Origin: Epiperipatus broadwayi
Taxonomy: Eukaryota > Onychophora > Udeonychophora > Euonychophora > Peripatidae
Direction of reading: 5' to 3'
Assembly: GCA_028023455.1 (NCBI GenBank)
Contig: JAQFVV010000014.1
Coordinates: 3,537,336 to 3,601,335, forward strand
DNA length: 64,000 nt
Below, in pieces: positions 23,501 to 34,224 of the stretch. Position 1 is the first letter of the stretch. Every line of letters starts with the position of its first letter. A program made the position numbers and the translations under genes. Below the pieces are notes generated by a model. It was given only the letters and a program-made list of their open reading frames with translations, searched no databases and was not told where the DNA came from.

Positions 23501-24015
23501 AGGCTCTTTTGACCTGACCAGTGACAATGCTAGCATAGGTGTTAAATTTACATCTTTGTATCCTTGAATATTGAATTTTAAGGCAATGCTTTAATTCAGT
23601 GTTCTCAATTTTTATAGAATTGTGGAACATATTTCACTCAATATTTTCATGCAGAACACTAACATATAAAAATTCAAAATTACAAATATATTATTACATT
23701 TTGAACATTTGAAAATAACAAATAGACAATATAAATTCAGATGATTTGAACAATGACATATGTGCATCACACCAGATTATACAGAAACTGACTATGTTGC
23801 ACTCCACAGCATGTAGATACAACCAGTCACACAAAAAAATGCATGGCTATAATAGAACAGCTGTCTGTTATTATAAAATGCATGGCCATAATAGAACAGC
23901 TGTTATTATTTCTACAATTTCTTTATGCATAACACAAGAAGTGGATTCATGGAACACCAGTGTTCCATGGAACATGCTTTGAGAACCACTGCTTTAACCA
24001 ACTGAGCTAGTCTGT
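23500..24015 (-). mobile_element. Possible tRNA-derived SINE interrupted by a hAT MITE
   Basis: On the minus strand the right flank of the MITE reads TAGCTCAGTTGGTTAAAG (24009-23992), a classic tRNA A-box/D-arm sequence. Past the MITE the sequence continues as GCATTGCCTTAAAATTC and later GATGTAAATTTAACACC, the last a possible worn B box. The join is inferred from the MITE target duplication; the family is not recognised. Confidence 0.4.
23597..23991. mobile_element. hAT-type non-autonomous element (MITE), 395 bp
   Basis: The ends CAGTGTTCTCAA (23597) and TTGAGAACCACTG (23979-23991) match the CAGNGGTTCTCAA-type termini of hAT elements. Eight-base flanks CTTTAATT (23589-23596) and CTTTAACC (23992-23999) agree at six of eight positions, consistent with the 8-bp duplication of hAT transposition. 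A GTTCCA/TGGAAC subterminal block is present near both ends. There is no transposase. An internal partial duplication repeats TGCATGGC-ATAATAGAACAG at about 23840 and 23879; the 78-codon frame spanning it is a by-product. Confidence 0.75.
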
Positions 24016-24568
24016 CAAAGATGGGACTAATCTTATTCTAACCATTGCTAATAACTTGTAAATAAGCAACTAATTTTATTGGATAGTTGTAATGATAGCT
24101 GACTGGAAAACAATGCAGTCTCTGTTGCTGAAATGAAACAAATATTTGTTTATTATGACTTAAACTCATTTGAACAGTAAATCATAATAGTATTTTCAAT
24201 TAGATTGTCTTTTATGCATTTATTGTAAAATAATAGTAAGAAGGATAATACAAAAGTTAGAAACTAAAACATGAAAAATACAACATTTTGGAACTTCATT
24301 AAAATATTTTCTTTAATGATTTCAAAAGTTTTGGTTTTCATTACTTTCTTTTTTTAAATCAAAAATTCTTAATATATAAAAACTATACCATTGAAAAAGA
24401 ATTTAAAAAAAAGTTGCAGTTCGTCAAGAGTGTTTTAGAAAATTAAATATTTTATTGCGTATAATATATGGTTTATTTTTAACTCATAAAAGTTGTTAAA
24501 ACCTTTTCTAATGCTAAAAATATAAATGTTACCCAAAGAGGATTTGTATAAGAATAGTAGTAATAATA

Positions 24569-24702
24569 ATTGAATGGCTTTGTTATTCAGGAGTTCATTC
24601 ATTAGTTTGAGCACCAGAAGTGATAGAATTTGACCATGATCCATAGATCTTGTGGTCCAGAGTCTGTTTCTTTATGACTATATTAAATCCTAATGAGTTA
24701 TA
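24569..24702 (-). mobile_element. Copy of dispersed tRNA-related SINE (family S)
   Basis: Minus-strand order: AACTCATTAGGATTTAAT, AACAGACTCTGGACC, TCTATCACTTCTGGTGCTC, ATGAACTCC, then AACAAAGCCATTCAATTA, which is the family 3' tail, running into (ATT)n. All blocks align with the copies at 41.8, 43.8 and 45.2 kb. Confidence 0.7.
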
Positions 24703-25178
24703 AGAATAGAAAAAAAGTAAATATTATAGTGGAGACATAAATAATGTTAAAGTCCTATTATGCAGAACTTGAAAACAAAAATGTTTCCAGTTTTCTAACA
24801 TAAAAACAAATTAATTCAAATGGAGCTTTCTTCAATTAGCTAAACATTTTGATAGAGAATTCAAAGTTTATGATAATCCTGTAGACACTCAACTAAATGT
24901 ACATCTATTCATTTTTAAAAGGTCTCATGACATAAACATTAGTGCAACAACCGACTATGCCCATGATTTAAGGCAGAGCTAAGTGATTCTTGAAATATTA
25001 TTCAGATCACAAACAAACAGATTTTTTTTTTTACAGATAATTAACTCCAACAAGCCACCCAAAAGTGTTCAGGAAATTTATCTAGCTATTTTCAATTAGA
25101 GAGTACAGGTTCCAAGTTCATCTAGCTTGATGACAATCATACCCTGACAGTAAAAATATATTACAATCACATTATAAT
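24703..25178. other. AT-rich spacer
   Basis: No feature supported. Confidence 0.5.
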
Positions 25179-25287
25179 ACAGGCAAAACTTACTATACAT
25201 ATTGCTACTCACTGCAAGCTAGAGTAATCAATGGATGCCAGTACTAGCTTGCAGTGAGTAGCAATATGTATAGTGAGTTTTGCCTGT
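25179..25287. mobile_element. Foldback element, family F, 109 bp
   Basis: ACAGGCAAAACT at 25179 is mirrored by TTTTGCCTGT at 25278-25287. The arms (about 43 bp) are almost perfect complements, with CTCACTGCAAGCTAG at the inner end and a loop of about 24 bp. It is related to the element at 30483-30609 through the order ACAGG-AAAA, ATACA-TA, CAGTGCAAGC. Confidence 0.8.
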
Positions 25288-28200
25288 TTAAATAACAGGC
25301 AAGCATAAGAAATGGTAATCATGTGATGTTTATCACATTACAAGATGTAATCGTAACAACTGATGAGAAAGATATATCTTTACAGGCATTAAATTCATAG
25401 TTATGTTATCTTTATGATTCTTAGATGGAGAATAGAGGGAATTTTAGGGAATTTGGATAAAGTCTAAACTGTGAACATACTGGAATACAAATAAACAAAA
25501 TTTGTGATTATAATATCTTCATCACTGAGCAGACTCTTTTATATCTATAAGTGCTGATTCCGTGAGTAATTATCTATTTCATAAATAATGTGATTTATAT
25601 TAAAACAATAATTCAATATTTTAATTATATGTGTGTCTAAATGTTTATAGTGATGACGTTCTGTTTGTAGATAGATGTTGTATTACTTCCATTATCTTGT
25701 TAAATTATTAAATATTTTTAGACAAAAAATTAAACTCCATATTTTTCCTAAGTACATTCTACTGCTAATAATATTTCACAAGTTAGTATAGATCACAATA
25801 TTTCAAGGGATCTTATTCACTTCTCTTCTTCTTTGCATATTGGTGTTTGATTACTTATATAGTAGTCAACATGGTATCCTTTACAGTGAGTTTAAAATGA
25901 TACTCTGATCAACTAGGCTATTTTGCCAACGGAAGTAATCATTAATAATTTTATGTACATATCTATGAAAATGCCTTCTGAATTATTTCACTTTTTTAAA
26001 TTGGTGGCAAAGTTGATTAATCTGCAATTAACATAATATTGGGGAAGCCCTGGAATAACAATCTGTCAAATTAGGAGATAGGGTAGTTGCCCTTTGTAAC
26101 ATTAGGTATTTGCCTTCTTTGATTTCTGAAATAAACTTCGACCTTATCAGCCATCTGAATTGTTAGAAATGAGCTCTGTATTGCGTTTAAAAGTGTAATG
26201 GATGATTGACACCTGTATTATTACTTGTATATATACATGTTTTCTTTCTTGGTGTTATTCTTTCTTTACGTGTTAATAAAGATTTGCATATAATAGTAAT
26301 ATCAAGATCAAACACTGTGAAAAATCCTAATCGCCACAAAATACAGTTTTAGATATACTGGAAAACAAGAACTACATCTATGATCACCTATGCGAATTAA
26401 AGGAGTTACATTGATAAAATTAATCCCATCTCCCAAAAAAATGACTCAAAGAATATAAAACAATGATCACACAAAAAAGAATATATGTATCTAAATTACC
26501 AAACACATACAAATGAACATATTTTCTATTGGAAAAACACAAGAAGAATTAGGCATGTCATAGAGGAAAAATTAGAAAAAAAAAAGAACCTGCTCGCACA
26601 AGTAACTCTCTAAGTCAACCTAGTGTTATAATCCATAATGTATAAAAACTATACATTAATGTTGCCTTTTAAAAAAAAAGAAAAAAAGATCAAATCAAAA
26701 AGATTCTTATAGATAAGTATATATAGTTACTAGTAACTGTTTAATAAAAAAATCTAACTGATTATAACATCATCTTAATTTTATATTCTTAAATTTACAA
26801 ATTACCAGTTCAATTCTCATGCTAATATTGACACTGATTAGTTGAGCGACATTTGAAAAGAAAAGGAAGCATTGTGTTTTATATTAATCCGTGTATTATT
26901 AGCAGTTGAATTAATATATTTGGAAAAAATCTAAATAAATTGTGAATTTTTCTAAAAATATTTAACAATTCCATTAGATAACGGAAAAGTTAAACATATA
27001 ATTATATATGTTAATCAATTGAAAATGTTTCCAGTTAATATTAGTTCCTATACATAAAATATCTATAAATTACTATAATCAGTCAAAAAAAAATTATAGT
27101 CAATTGCTCAAGAAGCTATGTGATGTTTGAGATTTAAGTGGCAATTAGTATAGTAATTCCACTGAAAGGAAAAAAACAAACTTGTCTTTATTTTTTCTTA
27201 ATTGATAATTAAATCAGAAATATTTCGTTCTTCTCACTATATGCTATCCTAGTGCTTTAACGTAATTGATAATTAATATAATCACTGTTAATACTTACTG
27301 TATATCTGGTTAATGATACAAAAAATTGATAGTAGTATATATGATGATATGGTAAATAAAACAGCTCTCAAGAATCTACAATAAACCAAAAGTCTCTCTC
27401 AATGGCTTTCATAAAAAGCAATGAAGGAAAAGATGTTATTCAATAAACTTGACATTACCCAGGTTGAAAGGATTTGAGTAGTAATGCACTCTTGGTTTAC
27501 TTTCTAACTAAGAATATTTAGCTACTCATTTATCTTCCAATATTGGATAGTTAGCTAACTTGCCATGGGGCATCTGCCTAACAAAAAATTTTAAGCCCAA
27601 TGAAAATGTGAGATGATCCAAACCCAGATTATAAGTCATATAAAAAATACATGATGGTTGTACCATAAGATCCTATGTTAATATGGTATTATTAAAATAT
27701 GCATAATACATTTTTAATAACCATTTTGTGCAGGAATTAACATTGTAAAATGCAGTAATGCTTTTATATTGTTATGTGTGTATGTATGTGAGAGAAGGGA
27801 TTTTAAATAATTTATGCATATATTTTATATAACTTTTTATGTATAACATTTTTTATGCATCTTATGTGTCCATATATATATACTTATAAAACTATATTTT
27901 TAATATGCTGTATCCAACCAATCATTGAGAAGACAAAGTGCACTAACAAGCACATATAAATTTACTAACACATATAGTTAACAATAATAGTAGTATACAG
28001 GTATATAGGTCATCAACTATTAATCAGTCCCTAGATTCATTTTAGAAATCTTCAATGGTGAAGTCCATTGGGATTTAATGTCCTTTGTCTAACCACTTCT
28101 TGGCTGCTCATTATCAGTCCAAAGTACTAAAAATGCATTCAACAGCTGGAATAGTCCATCTCCTTCACTTTGACTAAAATTATTATATATCTTTTTTTTT

Positions 28201-28394
28201 TTTTTGCAGTTTCCATAAAGCATGACTTCTTTTGTCTACAAATGCAATCTTGTTTTAGAAGCTTAATTTGTTTTTTTTGTTTTTTGTGGTCATAATTCTT
28301 AATTAATTAATTATAATCTAAAAGATTGACTTGAGTCTCTATTTTATTTTACAGATTAACTATGCATTTTTTATTTAGTAAAAATAACTTATAT
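25288..28394. other. AT-rich interval with one less AT-rich patch
   Basis: 26041-26220 is more balanced in composition. A short minus-strand frame there reads MADKVEVYFRNQRRQIPNV and stops after 27 codons; unidentified. The rest has no supported feature. Confidence 0.4.
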
Positions 28395-28653
28395 ATTAAT
28401 AAATTACATCTATATTAATATATAAATATGAAATTTTATTTGTTTCTTTGATTTGTGACTTTATAACTCTGCAAATATTGCACCAATCTAGACGTCTTGA
28501 ATGATTTTCCTTATTTTTTGCATAGAAATTTATAGCATGTAAGTTTTTGCTTTAAGATATTTGTTTTAAAAATTTTGATAATTTGAAATATATAAAAAGA
28601 TAAATTTATATAAATTAATAAGTGTTTAAAAAAAAGAGGAATTGGAAAATATG

Positions 28654-28765
28654 AATCACATTTATATTGTATATTGTTTAGATTGTAAGAATAAAAAATA
28701 AATTGAAACTAGAGTAAAACAGCATTTAATAGATAAAAATTATAATATAAACCTACATATGAAAT
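28654..28765 (+). pseudogene. GIY-YIG endonuclease-like remnant, left arm
   Basis: The frame reads NHIYIVYCLDCK, then a stop, then after a break ETRVKQHLIDKN. Spacing and residues resemble the start (I-Y-x3-C-x2-C), Arg and His positions of GIY-YIG domains such as those ending Penelope-like retroelements (IxCxxC, YVG, RxxxH). The YVG segment is lost in this arm. Badly decayed, so family assignment is inference. Confidence 0.4.
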
Positions 28766-29717
28766 AATAAGCATTTAAAATTTGAAATAAAGATGTTAGA
28801 AAATGCAAGATGTTATAAAGATTAAAGAGAGTTTATACACTATATAAAAATGAAAAAAAAAGTTTTGAATAAAAAGTGCATCTATATCTATCTATACCTA
28901 TATTAATATATAAATGTGAAAGTTTGTTTGTGACTTTATAATTCAATAAATATTGCACCAACTTAGATGGATCTTGAATAATTTTTCTTATTTTTTTGCA
29001 TAAAATTTTATGGTTTTCAAATTGCACATATGCTTTGCTTGCATTGGTAGAACAAAGGAATGTATAATGTAGTTGATAATCAAAATATATTTAAATAATA
29101 TTTACATGATATAATAGTACATGAATTATCAACAATTGGTAAAATTGATCTACAACGTTGTTTATAAAAGTGCATTACAATAGACATTTTTACCTGTTGT
29201 TGATAACTCAATTATTATTATGTCATGTAAAAGTTATTTAAATATATTTTAATTATCGCCTATATTTTATTCTTTTATTCTACTAATGTGAGCTAAGTTA
29301 TGGGTACAATTAGTTTAGATTATAAGTACTATCATATTTTCCAATCCCTTTTTTTAATATTTATTAATTTTTCTTTTATATATTGCAAATTATCAAAGTT
29401 TTTAAAACAATTAAGTACCATAATAGCCTATAACATATATAAAAAAGAATTATTCAAGATTCATCTAGATTATTGCAATATTGGTTAAGTCACAAACAAA
29501 ACTTTTATATTTATCTATAGATACCTCTCAATTATTAAAACTACTCTTTTTTAATTATACCAGATTCTTAACATTTTTCTATTCAAAACTGATTTTCTCA
29601 TTTTTATATACTGTACAAACTTTCTTTAACTAATTTTTCTTTATAAGATCTCACATTTCTAACATTTTTATTTCAAATTTTAAATGCTTAGATTCTTTTA
29701 AATGTAAATAAATATTA

Positions 29718-29840
29718 GAATTTTTATCTATTAAATGCTGTTTAAATCTATTTTCAATTTATTTTTTTTATTGTTCCTACATAAGAACATTTTTATGCTC
29801 TCTCTTACAATCTAAGCAATTTGCAACATAAATAGCATTT
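29718..29840 (-). pseudogene. GIY-YIG endonuclease-like remnant, right arm
   Basis: Minus-strand pieces in order: NAIYVANCLDCK (29840-29805), YVGT (about 29785-29772) and RFKQHLIDKN (about 29750-29720), separated by frameshifts and stops. Together with the left arm this gives the three landmarks of a GIY-YIG domain: the IY strand, the Y-V-G strand and the Arg helix. Penelope-like elements carry such a domain after their reverse transcriptase, and pseudo-LTR or inverted arrangements are common in them. No reverse transcriptase is visible here, so a Penelope origin is only a suggestion. Confidence 0.45.
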
Positions 29841-30482
29841 ATATATTCCAATTTCTCTTTTTATTAACATTTATTAATTTGTTTAAATGTATCTTCTATT
29901 TATATATTGCAAATTGTAAAAGATTTTAAAACAATTAACCGGTACTACCATAAAGCAAAAACTTACATCATATAAAATTCTATGCAAAAAAGGAAGAAAA
30001 GTCATTCAAGATTCACCTAGAATGGTGCAATATTTGTTGAGTTATAAAGTCACAAACAAACAAATGAACTTCCATATTTATATATTAATATAGATAATAC
30101 TTCAATTGAAAATGTGTAATGTCAAGAAGAGATAATTTCCAAGTATTATTAATTAATAATTGAAGTGGCTTCTAGGCCAGATTCAATAGCTTTTAATAAT
30201 AAAAAAAAAGAACTGTATTCTTTGATATTTTATAGAGAGCTAATCAGACCTACAACAGACAACAGAGAGTATATTAAATCAACCTATATATTTAATGCAA
30301 ATTGATTTTGAAATATTTAAGTAAAACTATTTCACTAATTTTTAAAACTCTGATTACAAATAGACAAATGTCAAATATAAATATAATTTCTAAACACAAT
30401 TAATTAAGAATTCTAGATATTTATGTTCAATATTTTTTAAACCACTAAACATCACATGATCACCATTTCTTAATTGTTATTA

Positions 30483-30609
30483 AAACAGACAAAATTCTCC
30501 ATACAGTAGAGCCACCCAGTGCAAGCCAGAGTGCACAGGCCTTCTGCCATCCATTGTTTAATCTGGCTTGCACTGAGTGGCACTACTGTATGGAGAGTTT
30601 TTCCTGTTT
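30483..30609. mobile_element. Foldback element, family F, 127 bp
   Basis: AAACAGACAAAA at 30483 and TTTTTCCTGTTT at 30598-30609 begin arms of about 48 bp. They pair through TCTCCATACAGTAG-GCCAC and CAGTGCAAGCCAGA, and the loop is about 30 bp. It is the second member of the family at 25179-25287, and its ends are better kept. Confidence 0.8.
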
Positions 30610-31782
30610 CAGTATTTTTTATATAAAAAATTATGGCTTGTTTTTATATATTTTCAATATAAAATATTATTTATCATTATAAATTTAATGAGAAAACTTA
30701 ACTGTAAACTCAAATATCAATTATTTCAAAATAAAATGGCATTAAAGATTCTTTTGAATGTTGTAGTTTTAGCTAACTATGTAAACAAAAAGAAGAATAC
30801 TAGAAATGGCCATTTTCTTATTGTAGAAAATTATGCCAGCTATAGGGCAATTTATTTATTAATTAATAATTATAAATTATTACTTGCCTTTATATATATA
30901 CAAAATAAAATATTTTATTTCAATTCAACACGTAAATACTAAAATATAATATCATGAATAAATAATGCACATAAAGATGGAGAGAATCAGAGAGATAGAG
31001 AGAGAGAGAGAGGAAAGAAAAAGACAGGAGAGTAAACAAAGAACAAAGATATTTAGTCGTATAGTAAATTTCATTACAAAAATAATTTAAATGTTTGCAA
31101 ATAATTATTTGAATTCAAGTTTAATTATTGTTTACATTAATATTTCTCTTACACACTAATCAAATTGTAGTAATTACACACTGTAGCATATGTAATGTTA
31201 AAATTGACCATCTTTTTTCAAAATCATGTACAAATATACATATTACTTATTGGCTCATCAAGACACAGAATATGGTAAACATTAATTAGTTCATATCTCA
31301 CAGTACTACTATTTTTGCATTAATTTTTGTCTTACTTTGAAATTATTGTTGGTTCATCACGAATATTAATATAAATTAGGAGTTTATATATATAATTATA
31401 ATGCCACACTACTTGGAATAGAAGATTACTTTTTTGAAATGTTGTTGATATAAATAATTGACATGTCTCCTAGACACAGTGTTTAATAATTTATATAATG
31501 AGAAAATAGCTGCTTCTTGTTGAAGTTTATGCTGATATGTATTATATTTCTCAACTCATTTAACATTTGCTCTTCCAATTGAAGGTGTTCATGATAATCT
31601 TCTACATAACAACACAGAGAACAATAAGAGATAACTGTTCTCCTATTGCATAAATTATCAAGTGTTGTGACTAGAGGCCAGATCTATTATTTATAGCAAA
31701 TGCACTTCAAAGGTTATCTTACATATTATAAATATATAGTATAAAATTGTTTATTTCAATTCAGAAATATAAATATTAATAG
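30610..31782. other. AT-rich interval with a purine-rich run
   Basis: A GA-rich stretch lies at about 30975-31032 ((GA)n core). A 121-codon frame overlapping the foldback (30577-30942) is low-complexity and starts at GTG; I do not call it a gene. Confidence 0.5.
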
Positions 31783-32520
31783 TCAAATGTACAGTGAAGC
31801 TGTAAACTACACTGTATCAAAGTATGTGACTTCAATTGTACAATACTCAAAAAGTATAAAAAACCTAAAATGAAACAAACAAAAAAAAAAAAAAAACAGT
31901 AAAAAACACAAATATATTTTAAAATCTCAAGCAGTCATTTTCTACTTCTGAATACAGTATACATGAATACATTAGAAAAAAAATAAAATTTTAAATTATT
32001 GCCAGTAGCCATTTTTCTGTCTTGAAGCACAATAAACGATCATGTTCATTAATAAAATTTCTTTGGTTTATGTTGAAAGCACATACATTTGATTTTTCCT
32101 TTCTTATTGTTTCTTAATTTTCATATATAATATTTTGCAATGCTAAAAGTTTTGTAAAAGTGTAGAACATATTTAAAAGTTAATACTACCTTAAAAACAA
32201 TTAAAGAGCTTGCAATTTCTTGATAAAGAGACTAGTCTATTATGTTTTTATAAGAGAAAAAGTTATTGGAAAAAAAAATACCACTTTGATGAATTTCAGA
32301 CCTTTCATTATTTAATTTAAACAATAAAAATATGTTACAGTAAGTTTTTTTTATTATTATTTTTTCCTAAAATTAATGAGTAAATATACATTCAGTAAAA
32401 TATATATAAATGTGTCCATTCAATTTATTATTTATGACTATATCTTTATTTTTTAAAAATGTTGTTTATACTATAATTGTAATTTATATATACACATTAC
32501 ACATATAAATAATGTCAGTG
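31783..32520. repeat. Dispersed repeat D, copy 1, about 740 bp
   Basis: Aligns along its length with 41948-42770. Shared landmarks in order: TGTACAG, ACTGTATCAA, TTCAATTGTA, CAAGCAG-CA-TTT, ATTTACTTGGTTTATGTTGAAAG in similar form, TTTCTTGATAA, ATACAGTAAGTTTTT, CAGTAAAATATAT-TAAATGTGT. No coding sequence and no termini identified. Confidence 0.7.
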
Positions 32521-32577
32521 ATATATATATAAAATAGAAATTCATATAACACTACAATACTATGCAAAACAGCAAAA

Positions 32578-33000
32578 GAACTTCCTTTCACATCAAAGGA
32601 TGTCTTCATGAAATTGATGGTCTCAGATTCCAAAAATTTTATCATCAAAGTTTCTTTTATTCTTCTTTTCAATTCACTTTTTTCATAAAAGATAACCTAT
32701 GCATTGTAAAATAATATTTTCTGACTTGTATTCAGTTCATGAATATACAAAGCTGAGTTTTGGTATTTATTTTTAACTCTACTCTTATGAACTTTAACTC
32801 TTTCATTAAGATATCAAAACTCAGCTTTGTATATTCACTGACTGAATACAAGTCATAAGATATTATTTGACAATGCAGGTATTATCTTTTATGAAAAAAA
32901 GCAAATTGAAAAGAATAAAAAAAACATTGATGATAACATTTTTTGAATCTGAAGCCATCAATCTCATGAAGATTTTTCTTTTTATGTGAAAGGAAATTGT
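32578..33000. mobile_element. Inverted repeat with arms of about 190 bp
   Basis: The left arm (about 32578-32767) and right arm (about 32810-33000) are complements of roughly 85-90 per cent by eye. Landmarks: TTCCTTTCACAT at both outer ends, CTTCATGA-ATTGATGG, TTTTTTCATAAAAGATAA, GACTTGTATTCAGT, and GAATATACAAAGCTGAGTTT at the inner ends. The loop is about 45 bp. Both arms hold an open frame with the same peptide (HEIDG-RF-K-YHQ-FFYS), so an ancestral coding or strongly similar sequence was duplicated inverted. The 32484-32672 and 32882-33088 minus frames come from it. It ends about 50 bp before the tandem array. Confidence 0.75.
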
Positions 33001-33051
33001 TTGTTGAAGTGAATGGGAAAACTATTTGTTTTGTGTGTATATATATATATA

Positions 33052-34224
33052 TGTCCACAGATGGCATCCTACCAAGACTGCCAATCAAGCGTATGTTTTG
33101 TTTACATAAACGTCAGAGTAGTTAGTATTCACTATCTCTAACTATAATTCCACTTTCAGATCATGATTTCAAGCTATTTGCTATCGTCAGTGAAAGACAG
33201 GAATAAAGAAACTAGATCTGAATACAAACTCTGAGCGTTTATGAAACAATTTCTATTCAGCTTGCAAGCGTGAATTTTTTAGACACGTAATGTCTTCAAA
33301 CTCAGCATAGCAAACCAGATAGCTACATGGGTCTGATCTCAGTTCAGCATCACCACATAGTAGAAGCCTCTGCAATCTATATCATTGCAAGAAAGACCTC
33401 AAAGGTACATTTATGATAAACAAAAATGCAAGTTAAAAACTTGCTAACGCTTGTATTTATGTCCACAGATGGCGTCCTACCAAGACTGCCAATCAAGCGT
33501 ATGTTTTGTTTACATAAACGTCAGAGTAGTTAGTATTCACTATCTCTAACTATAATTCCACTTTCAGATCATGATTTCAAGCTATTTGCTATCGTCAGTG
33601 AAAGACAGGAATAAAGAAACTAGATCTGAATACAAACTCTGAGCGTTTATGAAACAATTTCTATTCAGCTTGCAAGCGTGAATTTTTTAGACACGTAATG
33701 TCTTCAAACTCAGCATAGCAAACCAGATAGCTACATGGGTCTGATCTCAGTTCAGCATCACCACATAGTAGAAGCCTCTGCAATCTATATCATTGCAAGA
33801 AAGACCTCAAAGGTACATTTATGATAAACAAAAATGCAAGTTAAAAAACTTGCTAACGCTTGTATTTATGTCCACAGATGGCGTCCTACCAAGACTGCCA
33901 ATCAAGCGTATGTTTTGTTTACATAAACGTCAGAGTAGTTAGTATTCACTATCTCTAACTATAATTCCACTTTCAGATCATGATTTCAAGCTATTTGCTA
34001 TCGTCAGTGAAAGACAGGAATAAAGAAACTAGATCTGAATACAAACTCTGAGCGTTTATGAAACAATTTCTATTCAGCTTGCAAGCGTGAATTTTTTAGA
34101 CACGTAATGTCTTCAAACTCAGCATAGCAAACCAGATAGCTACATGGGTCTGATCTCAGTTCAGCATCACCACATAGTAGAAGCCTCTGCAATCTATATC
34201 ATTGCAAGAAAGACCTCAAAGGTA
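33052..34224. repeat. Three-copy tandem array, 408-bp unit, almost identical
   Basis: Units start with TGTCCACAGATGGC at 33052, 33460 and 33869. Unit 1 is 408 bp, unit 2 is 409 bp (one extra A in an A run), and unit 3 is cut at about 34224 after GACCTCAAAGGTACAT. I see only one clear base change (GGCATCC against GGCGTCC) and the A-run change between units. (TA)n runs border both sides (33035-33051; 34223-34238). The unit is far less AT-rich than the window, with no long frame. Near identity implies recent duplication or homogenisation, or an assembly effect. Confidence 0.95.

Larger units (their letters stand above)
28395..30095. repeat. Large imperfect palindrome, about 1.7 kb, of an unidentified mobile element
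   Basis: The left part (from about 28400) and right part (to about 30095) are inverted copies meeting near 29170. ATATTAATATATAAAT and a TGTGACTTTATAA-T block, then TATTGCACCA, occur at 28400-28486 and again at 28890-28960. Their complements occur at 30023-30092 and, more decayed, at 29470-29510. The inner halves around the centre also pair (ATCATGTAAA/TTTACATGAT region, 29100 against 29220). The right arm is about 100 bp longer. Each arm keeps pieces of the same protein domain (next two entries), so an element inserted or duplicated head-to-head. Confidence 0.75.

Noticed and set aside
23746-23982. 78-codon frame with repeated MHG-NRTAV
   Set aside because: Lies wholly in the hAT MITE and arises from its internal duplication.
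30577-30942. 121-codon plus-strand frame
   Set aside because: Starts at GTG within a foldback arm, is dominated by Ile, Leu, Tyr, Phe, Lys and Asn as expected from AT-rich DNA, and shows no domain.
33052-34224. CRISPR-like direct repeats
   Set aside because: Units are 408 bp and contiguous, with no short repeats and unique spacers; the window is eukaryotic.
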